Below the pieces are notes generated by a model. The model saw nothing but the letters and a program-made list of their open reading frames with translations, made no database searches and was not told the DNA's origin. A program made the position numbers and the translations under genes. From JAUVDZ01 sp964346325 (GTDB lineage: Bacteria > Patescibacteriota > Gracilibacteria > UBA1369 > PNNO01): 18,007 bases of DNA. The DNA is taken from the NCBI GenBank assembly GCA_964346325.1, contig CAYFUK010000026.1:1-18007 (forward strand). The letters run 5' to 3'. Positions 6,108 to 13,331 of the stretch are shown in pieces (positions within the stretch are counted from its first letter, which is position 1; every line of letters starts with the position of its first letter).

Positions 6108-8204
6108 ATGAAAGCAAGTATTCTGATTGTACATTTCGGAGAAGCAAAGCCCACTCTCAAATGCATTAAATCGATTGAAAAATCCGGTGCAAAAGATTAT
6201 GAAATTATTGTTGTTGATAACAATTTAACTGATAAAGATTGCCCCAGGTTCAAAAATGTACGCTATTTCAAAAGCAAACTGAACAATTACTGCCATGCTC
6301 TTAATCTTGGCTTTAAAAAAGCAAAAGCCGATATTGTTGTTGTTCTTAATCCGGATACCGAAGTTCGTAAAAACTGGTTAAGTGAAATTATGCGCCCTTT
6401 CAAAAATCAAAAAATTGCAGCGGTATCATCAAAAATACTCTTCAAAAAAAACGGCCGCATAAACAGCCTTGGAATCGAAGAAATCGATGATTTTTACTAT
6501 CGCGACCTTGCATTCAACGAAGAAGACGATCCCGAACTGCAACAAATAACAATAAAATTTGCAACCGGATGCAGTACCGCATACAGAAAAGATACAGTAA
6601 AAAAAGCCGGCGGATTCGATGAAGATTTTGTTATGTATGTTGAGGATGTTGATATGGGAATAAAACTGCGTAAAGCAGGATACAAACTTGTTACAAATCC
6701 CAAAAGCATTGTGTTACATGCATATCACGGAACTTCAAAAGGAGCGGACCTTCCCTGGTATTTCTGCAACAGAAATCGCTTTTTGATAATCGCCAAATAC
6801 CATCCTGAAGAATTTGCGGATCAGATCAGGCAATCTCATCCATATATAAATAAACAATTCGATTATTTGTATGAATTTATAAAAACCGGAATTTTCAAAC
6901 TCATTAAAGAAAAAAATCATGAAAAGTACCTAAAGGATATTCTTGTTGAGCTCAGCGATATTTTTCCTTTGGATAAAGTTCAGAATATGATTAATGAAAT
7001 TGAGCTTTACCTGGGACTGCGCAAACCGCAAGTTTGTTTATACGACCATGCTTTGCATTTTATCGGAGGCGGTCAAAAATACGGAGCAACAATGGCGGAA
7101 GCATTACAGAAAGATTTTGATGTTACTTATATATCAAACAAACCAATTACAATTAAAAAACTCGAAGATTGGTACAATCTTGATCTTTCAAAATGCAAGC
7201 TAAAACGAATAGAACTTCCGATTAATAAAAAAGATCTTCAAATAAACCCAAGTAAAGCCGAATCAATGATTAAGAATCCGTTTGCAAAAGTTGAAGATGA
7301 AGTATTGAATTACGATTTTCTTATCAACGTAAATATGGTGCCCCATGTTAATGCTCTGGCTTTAAAAAATATTTTTATATGCCATTTTCCGGATTCCAAA
7401 AAAATGAATCATTTTTATGTTGATAATTACGACAAAATAATTGCGAACTCAAAATATACCAATGGTTGGATAAAAAATCGCTGGAAGCTTGAAGCGGATG
7501 ATATTGTTTATCCTCCGGTTGATATGAAATTCAAAGGCGGGTCTCCTAAAAAAGAGGATGTTATTTTGAGTGTTGCCCGTTTTGAAGAAACAGGTTCAAA
7601 AAAACAAATCGAACTGATAAAAGAATTTAAAAATCTCGGTATTGACGATTCGTGGAAGTTGATTCTGGCCGGGGGGGCGCTAAAAAACAGTAAATATCTT
7701 AAACGGGTTCGCAACTTAATAAAAAGGTTTGGCATTAACGCTGAAGTTCATGAGAATATTGCAAATGGTGATTTGAAAAAATTATATGCACGCGCAAAAA
7801 TTTTCTGGCATGCTTGCGGACTGGGAATTAAGGAAAAAGAAACACCTCACTTAATAGAACACTTTGGAATGACAACCGTTGAAGCAATGCAAAACGGATG
7901 CGTGCCCGTAGTAATTGACGGCGGCGGACAGCGCGAAATAGTGCAACATGGTATAAACGGATTTAAATTTAATAATACACGCGGTCTGAAAAAATATACT
8001 TTAAAACTTGCCGAATCAGAAAAATTACGTAAAAGATTAAGCAAAATGGCGCAAGAACATGCCAAAAAATATTCTAAAAGGAATTTTCAGAGTAAAACCA
8101 ATTCAATAATGAATTCATTGGTAAAAAGTATTACGCATAGTAAAAATTTTATTCCACAGGGGCACGATGCTTATAAAAAGCTTATTTCTTCCTCGAATTC
8201 TTAA
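6108..8204 (+). CDS. Bifunctional glycosyltransferase: GT2 domain fused to GT4-like domain
   Basis: This 698-residue protein joins two transferases that would normally be separate. Residues 1 to about 260 are a GT2 (GT-A) rhamnosyltransferase-like domain: ILIVHFGEAKPTLKC, EIIVVDNN, VVLNPDTEV (the DXD-like site), GCSTAYRKD, GGFDEDFVMYVEDVDM and VLHAYHGTSKG. After a helical linker, residues about 310-680 form a GT-B domain: FIGGGQKYGA, IFICHFP, IIANSKYTN, VILSVARFEETGSKK, ILAGGAL and E584-HFGMTTV-E592, then DGGGQREIVQHG. The second half resembles ALG11-like group 1 transferases. It probably adds two successive sugars to a surface glycan. A G7 run (7671-7677) lies in the ILAGGAL codons. The 3' end overlaps the minus-strand 113-residue gene by 23 bases. 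Neither donor can be deduced. Confidence 0.88.
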   Translation: MKASILIVHFGEAKPTLKCIKSIEKSGAKDYEIIVVDNNLTDKDCPRFKNVRYFKSKLNNYCHALNLGFKKAKADIVVVLNPDTEVRKNWLSEIMRPFKNQKIAAVSSKILFKKNGRINSLGIEEIDDFYYRDLAFNEEDDPELQQITIKFATGCSTAYRKDTVKKAGGFDEDFVMYVEDVDMGIKLRKAGYKLVTNPKSIVLHAYHGTSKGADLPWYFCNRNRFLIIAKYHPEEFADQIRQSHPYINKQFDYLYEFIKTGIFKLIKEKNHEKYLKDILVELSDIFPLDKVQNMINEIELYLGLRKPQVCLYDHALHFIGGGQKYGATMAEALQKDFDVTYISNKPITIKKLEDWYNLDLSKCKLKRIELPINKKDLQINPSKAESMIKNPFAKVEDEVLNYDFLINVNMVPHVNALALKNIFICHFPDSKKMNHFYVDNYDKIIANSKYTNGWIKNRWKLEADDIVYPPVDMKFKGGSPKKEDVILSVARFEETGSKKQIELIKEFKNLGIDDSWKLILAGGALKNSKYLKRVRNLIKRFGINAEVHENIANGDLKKLYARAKIFWHACGLGIKEKETPHLIEHFGMTTVEAMQNGCVPVVIDGGGQREIVQHGINGFKFNNTRGLKKYTLKLAESEKLRKRLSKMAQEHAKKYSKRNFQSKTNSIMNSLVKSITHSKNFIPQGHDAYKKLISSSNS

Positions 8205-8523
8205 GTTCTGATATTTCTTTTTCAAGTTTTTCTATGTATTTTATTGTTTCTTCGTTGAATAATTCCTGACGTCGTACTATTTCGCCCATAAAATATTCGG
8301 TTTCGTAATAAAACTTATTTTTCGCTTTATCTATAAATTTGCCGGTAACAAGCCTTGGAGATTTGAATTTTCTGTAAAAGTGCGTTAAGTTCGCGTTTTC
8401 TTTAAGAACTTTTTTGCTCTGTTTTTCACCCACTCTTTTTCGATGAATCACAGAGATGTCTTTTGACAACTTGTCCAAAAATTTTAAAATGCGTTTTTTT
8501 TCGGATTCTGATAAACTGTTCAT
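8182..8523 (-). CDS. Unknown 113-residue charged coiled-coil protein
   Basis: No family is recognised. It is a lysine- and glutamate-rich soluble protein. A basic N-terminal helix SESEKKRILKFLDKLSKD leads into a central strand-like part (SPRLVTGKFIDK, NKFYYETEYFMGEIV). The C-terminal heptad-like helix ETIKYIEKLEKEISEL suggests coiled-coil assembly. The start at 8523 is separated by 22 bases from the GTG that begins the next plus-strand coding segment, and a TATAAT (minus strand) sits three bases before its ATG. Its 3' end overlaps the GT2-GT4 gene tail to tail. It reads as a real gene because its composition and helix pattern are protein-like and no plus-strand gene covers most of it. Confidence 0.6.
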   Translation of the reverse strand: MNSLSESEKKRILKFLDKLSKDISVIHRKRVGEKQSKKVLKENANLTHFYRKFKSPRLVTGKFIDKAKNKFYYETEYFMGEIVRRQELFNEETIKYIEKLEKEISELKNSRKK

Positions 8524-8568
8524 ACAATTATATTACTACATAAAAGTGAAAATTGGAATTGACGTTAC

Positions 8569-9630
8569 ATGCCTTTCTATGCCAAAACCGGTATCGGACA
8601 ATACCAGTATAATTTAATAAAGGCGCTTCTCAAAATAGATAATAAAAACGAATATCATCCATACGCTTTTAATCTGCGCGACAATTCCAAATATCATAAA
8701 ATCGATTTTGATGTAAGGGCGCATAAAATACCTCAGCGTTTAATAACGGCATGGTGGCTTGCTGTGCGCTATCCGCGCCTCGAGCAGATAACGGATGAAT
8801 GCGATTTATATCAAATTTCAGAGATATGCCAACAACCCACAAAGCGTAAAACCGTGGCTTTTATTCATGATCTCACAACTGTTTTGTATCCTGAACATCA
8901 TATTTTTAAAAATAAATTTTTATACAAACACAGGTTTAAAAATATTAGACGGTACGCTGATGTTGTTTTAACGAACTCCGAACATACAAAACAGGATATT
9001 ATGAAACATCTGGGATTACCCGGGCACATGATTGAAGTAACTTATTTTGGAGTGGACGATAAGTTTAAACCCACAAAAGGAACACCGATAAAAGAACCGT
9101 ACATTTGTTATCTCGGCACTGTTGAGCCGCGAAAAAATTTGGTAAATTTGTTTAAAGCATTTAAACGACTTAAAGAAAACGAGGCAATTGCGCACAAACT
9201 TGTTTTAATAGGTAAAGACGGGTGGTTTTACGAACAAATTTATGAACAAATACATAAGCTTGGACTGCAAAACGATATTGTGCGTTTGGGATTCGTTCCC
9301 GATGAAGAACTGCCCGCAATTCTAAGCGGAGCTGATTTGTTTGTTTATCCTTCGTTTTATGAAGGATTCGGTTTACCGGTTTTGGAGGCCATGGCTTGCG
9401 GCACCCCGGTTGTTACCTCCGATGTTTCGTCATTGCCCGAGGTGGGAGGAAACGCCGTTAAGTATTGTAATCCGAATTCTTTTGAAGACATTGCGGCAAA
9501 GATGTTTGAGTTCGTAAAGTCGGAAGAAGAACGAGAAAAGTACGGTAAGCTCGGATTGGAAAGAGCAAAAAAATTCACATGGGAAAAGTGCGCACAAAAA
9601 CACCTGGAAGTTTATAAAAGGCTTGGCTGA
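8569..9630 (+). CDS. GT4-family glycosyltransferase with a probably frameshifted N-terminus
   Basis: A group 1 (GT-B) transferase of 353 residues as it stands. It shows KTGIGQYQYNLIKAL near the start, VAFIHDLTTVLYPEHH, VLTNSEHTKQDIM, YFGVDDKFKPT, YICYLGTVEPRKNL, LVLIGKDGWF and the retaining signature E265-GFGLPVL-E273, followed by ACGTPVVTSDVSSLPEVGG. The ATG at 8569 omits the first Rossmann strand that this family needs. That strand is present just upstream in another frame: GTG at 8546 begins VKIGIDVTCLSMPK. One extra base in the A run at 8584-8587 would join the two parts as MPKTGIGQY. So the intended gene is probably 8546-9630 with a one-base loss, an assembly error or a real mutation. 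It lies tail to tail with the exporter genes and likely acts on the exported glycan. Confidence 0.85.
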   Translation: MPFYAKTGIGQYQYNLIKALLKIDNKNEYHPYAFNLRDNSKYHKIDFDVRAHKIPQRLITAWWLAVRYPRLEQITDECDLYQISEICQQPTKRKTVAFIHDLTTVLYPEHHIFKNKFLYKHRFKNIRRYADVVLTNSEHTKQDIMKHLGLPGHMIEVTYFGVDDKFKPTKGTPIKEPYICYLGTVEPRKNLVNLFKAFKRLKENEAIAHKLVLIGKDGWFYEQIYEQIHKLGLQNDIVRLGFVPDEELPAILSGADLFVYPSFYEGFGLPVLEAMACGTPVVTSDVSSLPEVGGNAVKYCNPNSFEDIAAKMFEFVKSEEEREKYGKLGLERAKKFTWEKCAQKHLEVYKRLG

Positions 9631-9645
9631 TCCCGGCATCTGATT

Positions 9646-10368
9646 TCAGGACTCCTTATAATAGTCCGCTACTTCATGGGTAGGGCCTTCTTTAACTATG
9701 CGCCCATTTTTAAGCATATAGGTTTTTGTGCAGAATTGTTTTATCGTATCAAGGTCGTGACTTACAAAAATAATTGTTTTGCCTGCACGTTTTAAATTCG
9801 CGAAGGTTTTCAAGCATTTTTTTTGAAAGTCTTTATCGCCCACCGCAAGCACTTCATCACATAAATATATATCCGCATCAATCAAACCGGCTATTGAAAA
9901 AGCCAAACGTACTTGCATACCGCTTGAAAAGTTTTTCAGCTTCATTTCCATAAAATCCTCAAGCTCCGCAAACTGTACAATTTTTTTATACAATAGATTG
10001 ATCTGAGCTCTGCTTAAGCCTAAAATAACACCATTTAAATATACATTTTCACGAGCTGAGAGGTCACCGTTAAATCCGATTCCGAGTTCAAGAAAAGGAC
10101 TGATCGAACCGTTAATATGTATATTTCCTTTTGTGGGGGAATAAATATTTGCAATCAGTTTTAGTAAAGTTGATTTGCCGCTTCCGTTCTTACCGATAAT
10201 TCCAATAAATTCCCCTTTATCCACTTCCAGATTTATATCGTCAAGTGCCTTAAATTCTTCCATACGAACTTTTTTGTGAAAATTAATAAACTTTTCCTTT
10301 AAAGTATCATGCCTCTCCCGCGGGATATTGAAGGTTTTATGTACTTTTTTAAGTTTTATTGCTGTCAT
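9646..10368 (-). CDS. ABC-2 polysaccharide exporter, ATP-binding subunit (Wzt/TagH-like)
   Basis: Powers export of a lipid-linked surface polysaccharide or teichoic-acid-like polymer through the partner permease. From ATG at 10368 the protein has 240 residues. Motifs are Walker A GKNGSGKST (59-67), the Wzt-type region ISPFLELGIGFNGDLSARENVYLNG (89-113, spanning the Q-loop area), signature NFSSGMQ (146-152), Walker B IYLCDE (167-172) and H-loop His204 in FVSHDLDTI. It lacks the C-terminal carbohydrate-binding domain of long Wzt proteins, so length control or capping recognition is absent or elsewhere. A TTG at 10374 in frame overlaps the permease stop, but the ATG giving MTAIKLKK fits the family better. 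Two bases separate it from the permease stop, so translation is coupled. Confidence 0.92.
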   Translation of the reverse strand: MTAIKLKKVHKTFNIPRERHDTLKEKFINFHKKVRMEEFKALDDINLEVDKGEFIGIIGKNGSGKSTLLKLIANIYSPTKGNIHINGSISPFLELGIGFNGDLSARENVYLNGVILGLSRAQINLLYKKIVQFAELEDFMEMKLKNFSSGMQVRLAFSIAGLIDADIYLCDEVLAVGDKDFQKKCLKTFANLKRAGKTIIFVSHDLDTIKQFCTKTYMLKNGRIVKEGPTHEVADYYKES

Positions 10369-10370
10369 AA

Positions 10371-11147
10371 TCAAACATATTCAGGAATTCTTTTTTCCAA
10401 TTTCAGGAAAATAAATATACCCGAAATAAGAACAATAGTCACCATTAAAAGAAGTACAACATTTAGCCGAGAAGCCGGAATGTGACTTGAAATAAATATA
10501 TTCCGGGAATATTCAATCAATCTTGCCAGAGGATTCAAAAAAATCAGACGATGATAAGCTTCCGGAACCATTCTAATGGGATATATGATAGGTGTAAGCC
10601 AAAATCCGATCTGCAAAAGGACATCCCATATATGGCTTAAATCCCTAAACCTTATATACAAAACCGACAAGATCAAAGAAACACCAAGTATTACAAAATA
10701 AAGCTCAATCACGTAAAATATAAAAAAGAAGAAATTCATACTAAAACCCACATCTGAAATCGCCAGAAAAACAAAAAACACAATCATGTTCAGAAGGAAT
10801 GTAAGAAAGGACGTAAGAGTCGAGGCGATAACAATAATGATCCTTGGGAAATAAACTTTTGTTATCAAAGATTCCTTTGTTTCAAAACTACGCAAAGCAA
10901 TCGATGTAGCTTCCGCGAAAAAATTCCATATTATCACACCAAGTAAAAGGTAAAGCTGATAATTTTCAACAGGGAACCTCATAAAAAGGGAAAAAACCAC
11001 ATATAATACCGCGAATAATAAAAGTGGTTTAATAAGAGTCCAGAAATAACCCAGCACAGAATTCTGATATCTTACTTTAAAGTCGGAAATAGCTATTTCT
11101 TTAAGTATTCGGATATTCTTTTTGCTGAAGATTTTTTCTTGTTTCAT
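10371..11147 (-). CDS. ABC-2 polysaccharide exporter, permease subunit (Wzm/TagG-like)
   Basis: An integral membrane protein of 258 residues that forms the channel for the exported glycan with the ATPase encoded next. The N-terminal cytosolic helix ILKEIAISDFKVRYQNSVLG with a following FWTLIKPL is the standard entry to ABC2_membrane permeases. Six hydrophobic spans are visible at about 32-55, 63-82, 103-130, 138-168, 172-192 and 231-252. The loop FWLTPIIYPIRMVPEAYHRLIFLNPLARLIE is the family's conserved periplasmic-side motif. It is the first gene of the exporter pair. Its start lies 71 bases from the divergent aroF start, with a symmetrical hairpin midway between. No Shine-Dalgarno; stop TGA. 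Confidence 0.93.
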   Translation of the reverse strand: MKQEKIFSKKNIRILKEIAISDFKVRYQNSVLGYFWTLIKPLLLFAVLYVVFSLFMRFPVENYQLYLLLGVIIWNFFAEATSIALRSFETKESLITKVYFPRIIIVIASTLTSFLTFLLNMIVFFVFLAISDVGFSMNFFFFIFYVIELYFVILGVSLILSVLYIRFRDLSHIWDVLLQIGFWLTPIIYPIRMVPEAYHRLIFLNPLARLIEYSRNIFISSHIPASRLNVVLLLMVTIVLISGIFIFLKLEKRIPEYV

Positions 11148-11165
11148 AGTGATTTTAATATAGCA

Positions 11166-11200
11166 TAAGCCCTAAATTTCTGCTAAATTATTTGGGCTTA
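11166..11200. promoter_or_regulatory. Inverted repeat midway between permease and aroF starts
   Basis: TAAGCCC (11166-11172) pairs with GGGCTTA (11194-11200), and inside it AAAT (11174-11177) pairs with ATTT (11190-11193) after one unpaired T, leaving a 12-base loop. The element is exactly 18 bases from both start codons (11147 and 11219). A TAAATT with an upstream TG (11181-11189) in the loop could be an extended -10 for aroF. An operator or a 5' leader hairpin shared by both genes is plausible; it is not proven. Confidence 0.45.
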
Positions 11201-11218
11201 AAAATAACAAAAATCCAC

Positions 11219-12235
11219 ATGATTATAGTAATGAAAAAGTCGGCTACCGATGATCACACCAAATCGGTGATCAAAGAAATTGAGGACAAAGGTTTAAAAC
11301 CAATGCCTCTTTACGGCACCGAACGCACTGTAATTGCCGTAATCGGTGACGAAAGAATTTTGGACCGTCATCATATGGCTTCGAAACCCGGAGTTAGCGA
11401 TGTAATGCTCGTTTTGCCGCCTTATAAACTTGTAGCACGTGAAACCAAGCACGAAAACACCGTTATAAAAGTGCGTGACGGAATTGAAATAGGGGGCACA
11501 AAAGTACAGATAATGGCCGGCCCATGCGCGGTTGAAAACTATGAATTTGTGAGCGGGGCAGCTAAAGCTGTTAAAAAGTCAGGTGTGCGGATTTTAAGAG
11601 GCGGTGCTTTTAAGCCGAGAACCGGGCCTTATTCTTTTCAGGGCCTTGGCGAAGAAGGACTTAAGATTTTAAAACAGGTTGGTGAAGAAGAAGATATGGC
11701 AATAGTTACCGAGGTTTTAAATACGCGTGATCTTGACCTTGTTGCGGAATATGCTGACATTTTACAAGTTGGTGCAAGAAACATGCAAAACTTCAATCTT
11801 CTGGAGGAACTCGGCAAAATTAACAAACCGGTTTTACTTAAACGCGGTATGTCGGCAAAAATAAAAGAATGGCTTTTAGCCGCTGAATATATTATGTCAA
11901 ACGGAAATCATAATGTTATCTTATGTGAACGAGGGATAAGAACCTTTGAAACCGAAATAAGGTCGACTTTGGCCTTGCAGTCCGTACCTTTAATTAAAGA
12001 ACTTTCTCATCTACCTGTTATTGTGGATCCTTCACATGCTGCAGGCAAACCATCGATTATTACTCCGATGTGTAAAGCCTCAATCGCTGCCGGTGCCGAC
12101 GGTTTGATTGTCGAGGTTCACCCGAAACCCGATGAAGCTTTATGTGACGGGCAACAGGCTTTAACTCCCGGGATTTTCAAAAATATGATGGAAGAATTGG
12201 AACCGGTTGCTAAAGCGGTGGGTAAAAATCTATAA
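11219..12235 (+). CDS. aroF: 3-deoxy-7-phosphoheptulonate (DAHP) synthase, type I-beta
   Basis: Condenses PEP and erythrose-4-phosphate to DAHP, the entry step of the shikimate pathway. From ATG at 11219 the protein is 338 residues, the length of the Thermotoga enzyme. Residues 1-66 form the N-terminal ferredoxin-like domain (MIIVMKKSATDDH, ERTVIAVIGDE) typical of the class and known in Thermotoga for feedback inhibition by aromatic amino acids. The barrel has MAGPCAVE, LRGGAFKPRTGPYSFQG, LLKRGMSA and CERGIRTFE. The four metal ligands are Cys103, His273 (DPSHA), Glu299 (VEVHP) and Asp310 (CDGQQ). A TTG at 11192 in frame would add MGLKITKIH, but the family starts at MIIVM. First gene of the aro operon, seven bases before aroB. 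The pathway may be controlled allosterically through the N-terminal domain. Confidence 0.97.
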   Translation: MIIVMKKSATDDHTKSVIKEIEDKGLKPMPLYGTERTVIAVIGDERILDRHHMASKPGVSDVMLVLPPYKLVARETKHENTVIKVRDGIEIGGTKVQIMAGPCAVENYEFVSGAAKAVKKSGVRILRGGAFKPRTGPYSFQGLGEEGLKILKQVGEEEDMAIVTEVLNTRDLDLVAEYADILQVGARNMQNFNLLEELGKINKPVLLKRGMSAKIKEWLLAAEYIMSNGNHNVILCERGIRTFETEIRSTLALQSVPLIKELSHLPVIVDPSHAAGKPSIITPMCKASIAAGADGLIVEVHPKPDEALCDGQQALTPGIFKNMMEELEPVAKAVGKNL

Positions 12236-12242
12236 TGAAAAT

Positions 12243-13331
12243 ATGAAAAAAATTCAGGTTCACCTAAAAAATAAAGACGATGATTCTTATGAAATCTGTT
12301 TTAAAACAGATTATATAAAACGACTCATTGTTGATTTAAAAAAACAAAAATGGGGCGCAAAGTATGCAATAATTTGCGATTCAAAAGTTCGCGGATTATA
12401 TGGAAACGATATTGTTAAGAAGCTCAAATCCGCGGGGATTGAAGCTGAGATTTTCAGTTTTATGCACGGTGAAAAATATAAAACTTTACGCACTGCGGAA
12501 CGCTTACTTAGCGCACTTTTTAAGGCGGGATTTTACAGAGATGATGCTGTTATTGCAGTTGGTGGCGGAGTTACCGGTGACCTGGCGGCATTTATTTCTT
12601 CAATTTATATGAGAGGTATTCCCCATATACAAATTCCCACAACGCTGCTTTCAATGGTTGACTCTTCTGTCGGAGGAAAAACCGGAGTTGATACAAGCTT
12701 TGGAAAAAACCTTGTCGGCACTTTTTATCAGCCAAAAAAAATTTATATAAATACGGAATTTCTAAGAACTCTCCCAAAAAAACAAATGAAAAACGGAATT
12801 GCCGAAGTTATTAAATGCGGAGTAATCGCTGATAAAAAAATCCTTAAAATGCTTGAAAAAAAGAATAAGGAAATCATGAATCTAAAACAAAGACCTTTGG
12901 AAAAACTAATAGCAAGATGCGTCAGAGTTAAGGCACGCATTGTTGAAATTGATGAAAAAGAAGGCGATGTACGAAGAATCCTGAATTACGGACATACATT
13001 CGGTCATGCTATTGAAAAATTATCCAAATTCAAAGTGCAACACGGCGAAGCTGTTGCAATCGGAATGTCAATGATCAACACTATAGCGGTGCAAAAAAAA
13101 TGGCTGAAACAAAAAAAGGCCGACCGTATAAAAAAAATAATAAAACTATACGGCCTTCCGCATAAGTATCCGGATATGAACTGTAAAAAAATAGTCGAAG
13201 CAATGAAGATGGATAAAAAAGTTAAAGACGGTAAAATTTTATATATAGTTCCGTATAAAATCGGACGGGTACTACTTACCGAAAAAATTACCAAACGCGA
13301 TATAATTAAAGCATGCAAAAAGCACTCATAA
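12243..13331 (+). CDS. aroB: 3-dehydroquinate synthase
   Basis: Converts DAHP to 3-dehydroquinate with NAD and a divalent metal, the second shikimate step. The 362 residues show the NAD-binding GGGVTGD (107-113), IPTTLLSMVDSSVGGKTGVD (131-150), KNLVGTFYQPK, GIAEVIKCGV and the metal-site segment NYGHTFGHAIEKL, followed by HGEAVAIGM. It is about the usual length and complete. The ATG at 12243 is chosen because it is 7 bases after the aroF stop and gives MKKIQVHL. An in-frame TTG at 12207 would extend into aroF and is unlikely. The last 19 bases overlap the next gene, so translation of aroB and aroA-aroK is probably coupled. Confidence 0.97.
   Translation: MKKIQVHLKNKDDDSYEICFKTDYIKRLIVDLKKQKWGAKYAIICDSKVRGLYGNDIVKKLKSAGIEAEIFSFMHGEKYKTLRTAERLLSALFKAGFYRDDAVIAVGGGVTGDLAAFISSIYMRGIPHIQIPTTLLSMVDSSVGGKTGVDTSFGKNLVGTFYQPKKIYINTEFLRTLPKKQMKNGIAEVIKCGVIADKKILKMLEKKNKEIMNLKQRPLEKLIARCVRVKARIVEIDEKEGDVRRILNYGHTFGHAIEKLSKFKVQHGEAVAIGMSMINTIAVQKKWLKQKKADRIKKIIKLYGLPHKYPDMNCKKIVEAMKMDKKVKDGKILYIVPYKIGRVLLTEKITKRDIIKACKKHS

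Noticed and set aside
8560..8568. Upstream extension of the second GT4 gene in its own frame
   Set aside because: A TGA at 8560-8562 closes that frame, so the missing N-terminus can only come from the other frame.
9631..9645. Terminator between the GT4 gene and the exporter ATPase
   Set aside because: The gap is 15 bases and shows neither a convincing stem nor a T run.
11192..11218. TTG start adding nine residues to aroF
   Set aside because: The family begins at MIIVM, and the 338-residue form from ATG 11219 matches the known length and ligand spacing; the TTG also lies in the hairpin.
12207..12242. TTG start for aroB inside the aroF end
   Set aside because: The extension overlaps aroF coding sequence and has no homology; ATG 12243 follows the stop by seven bases.
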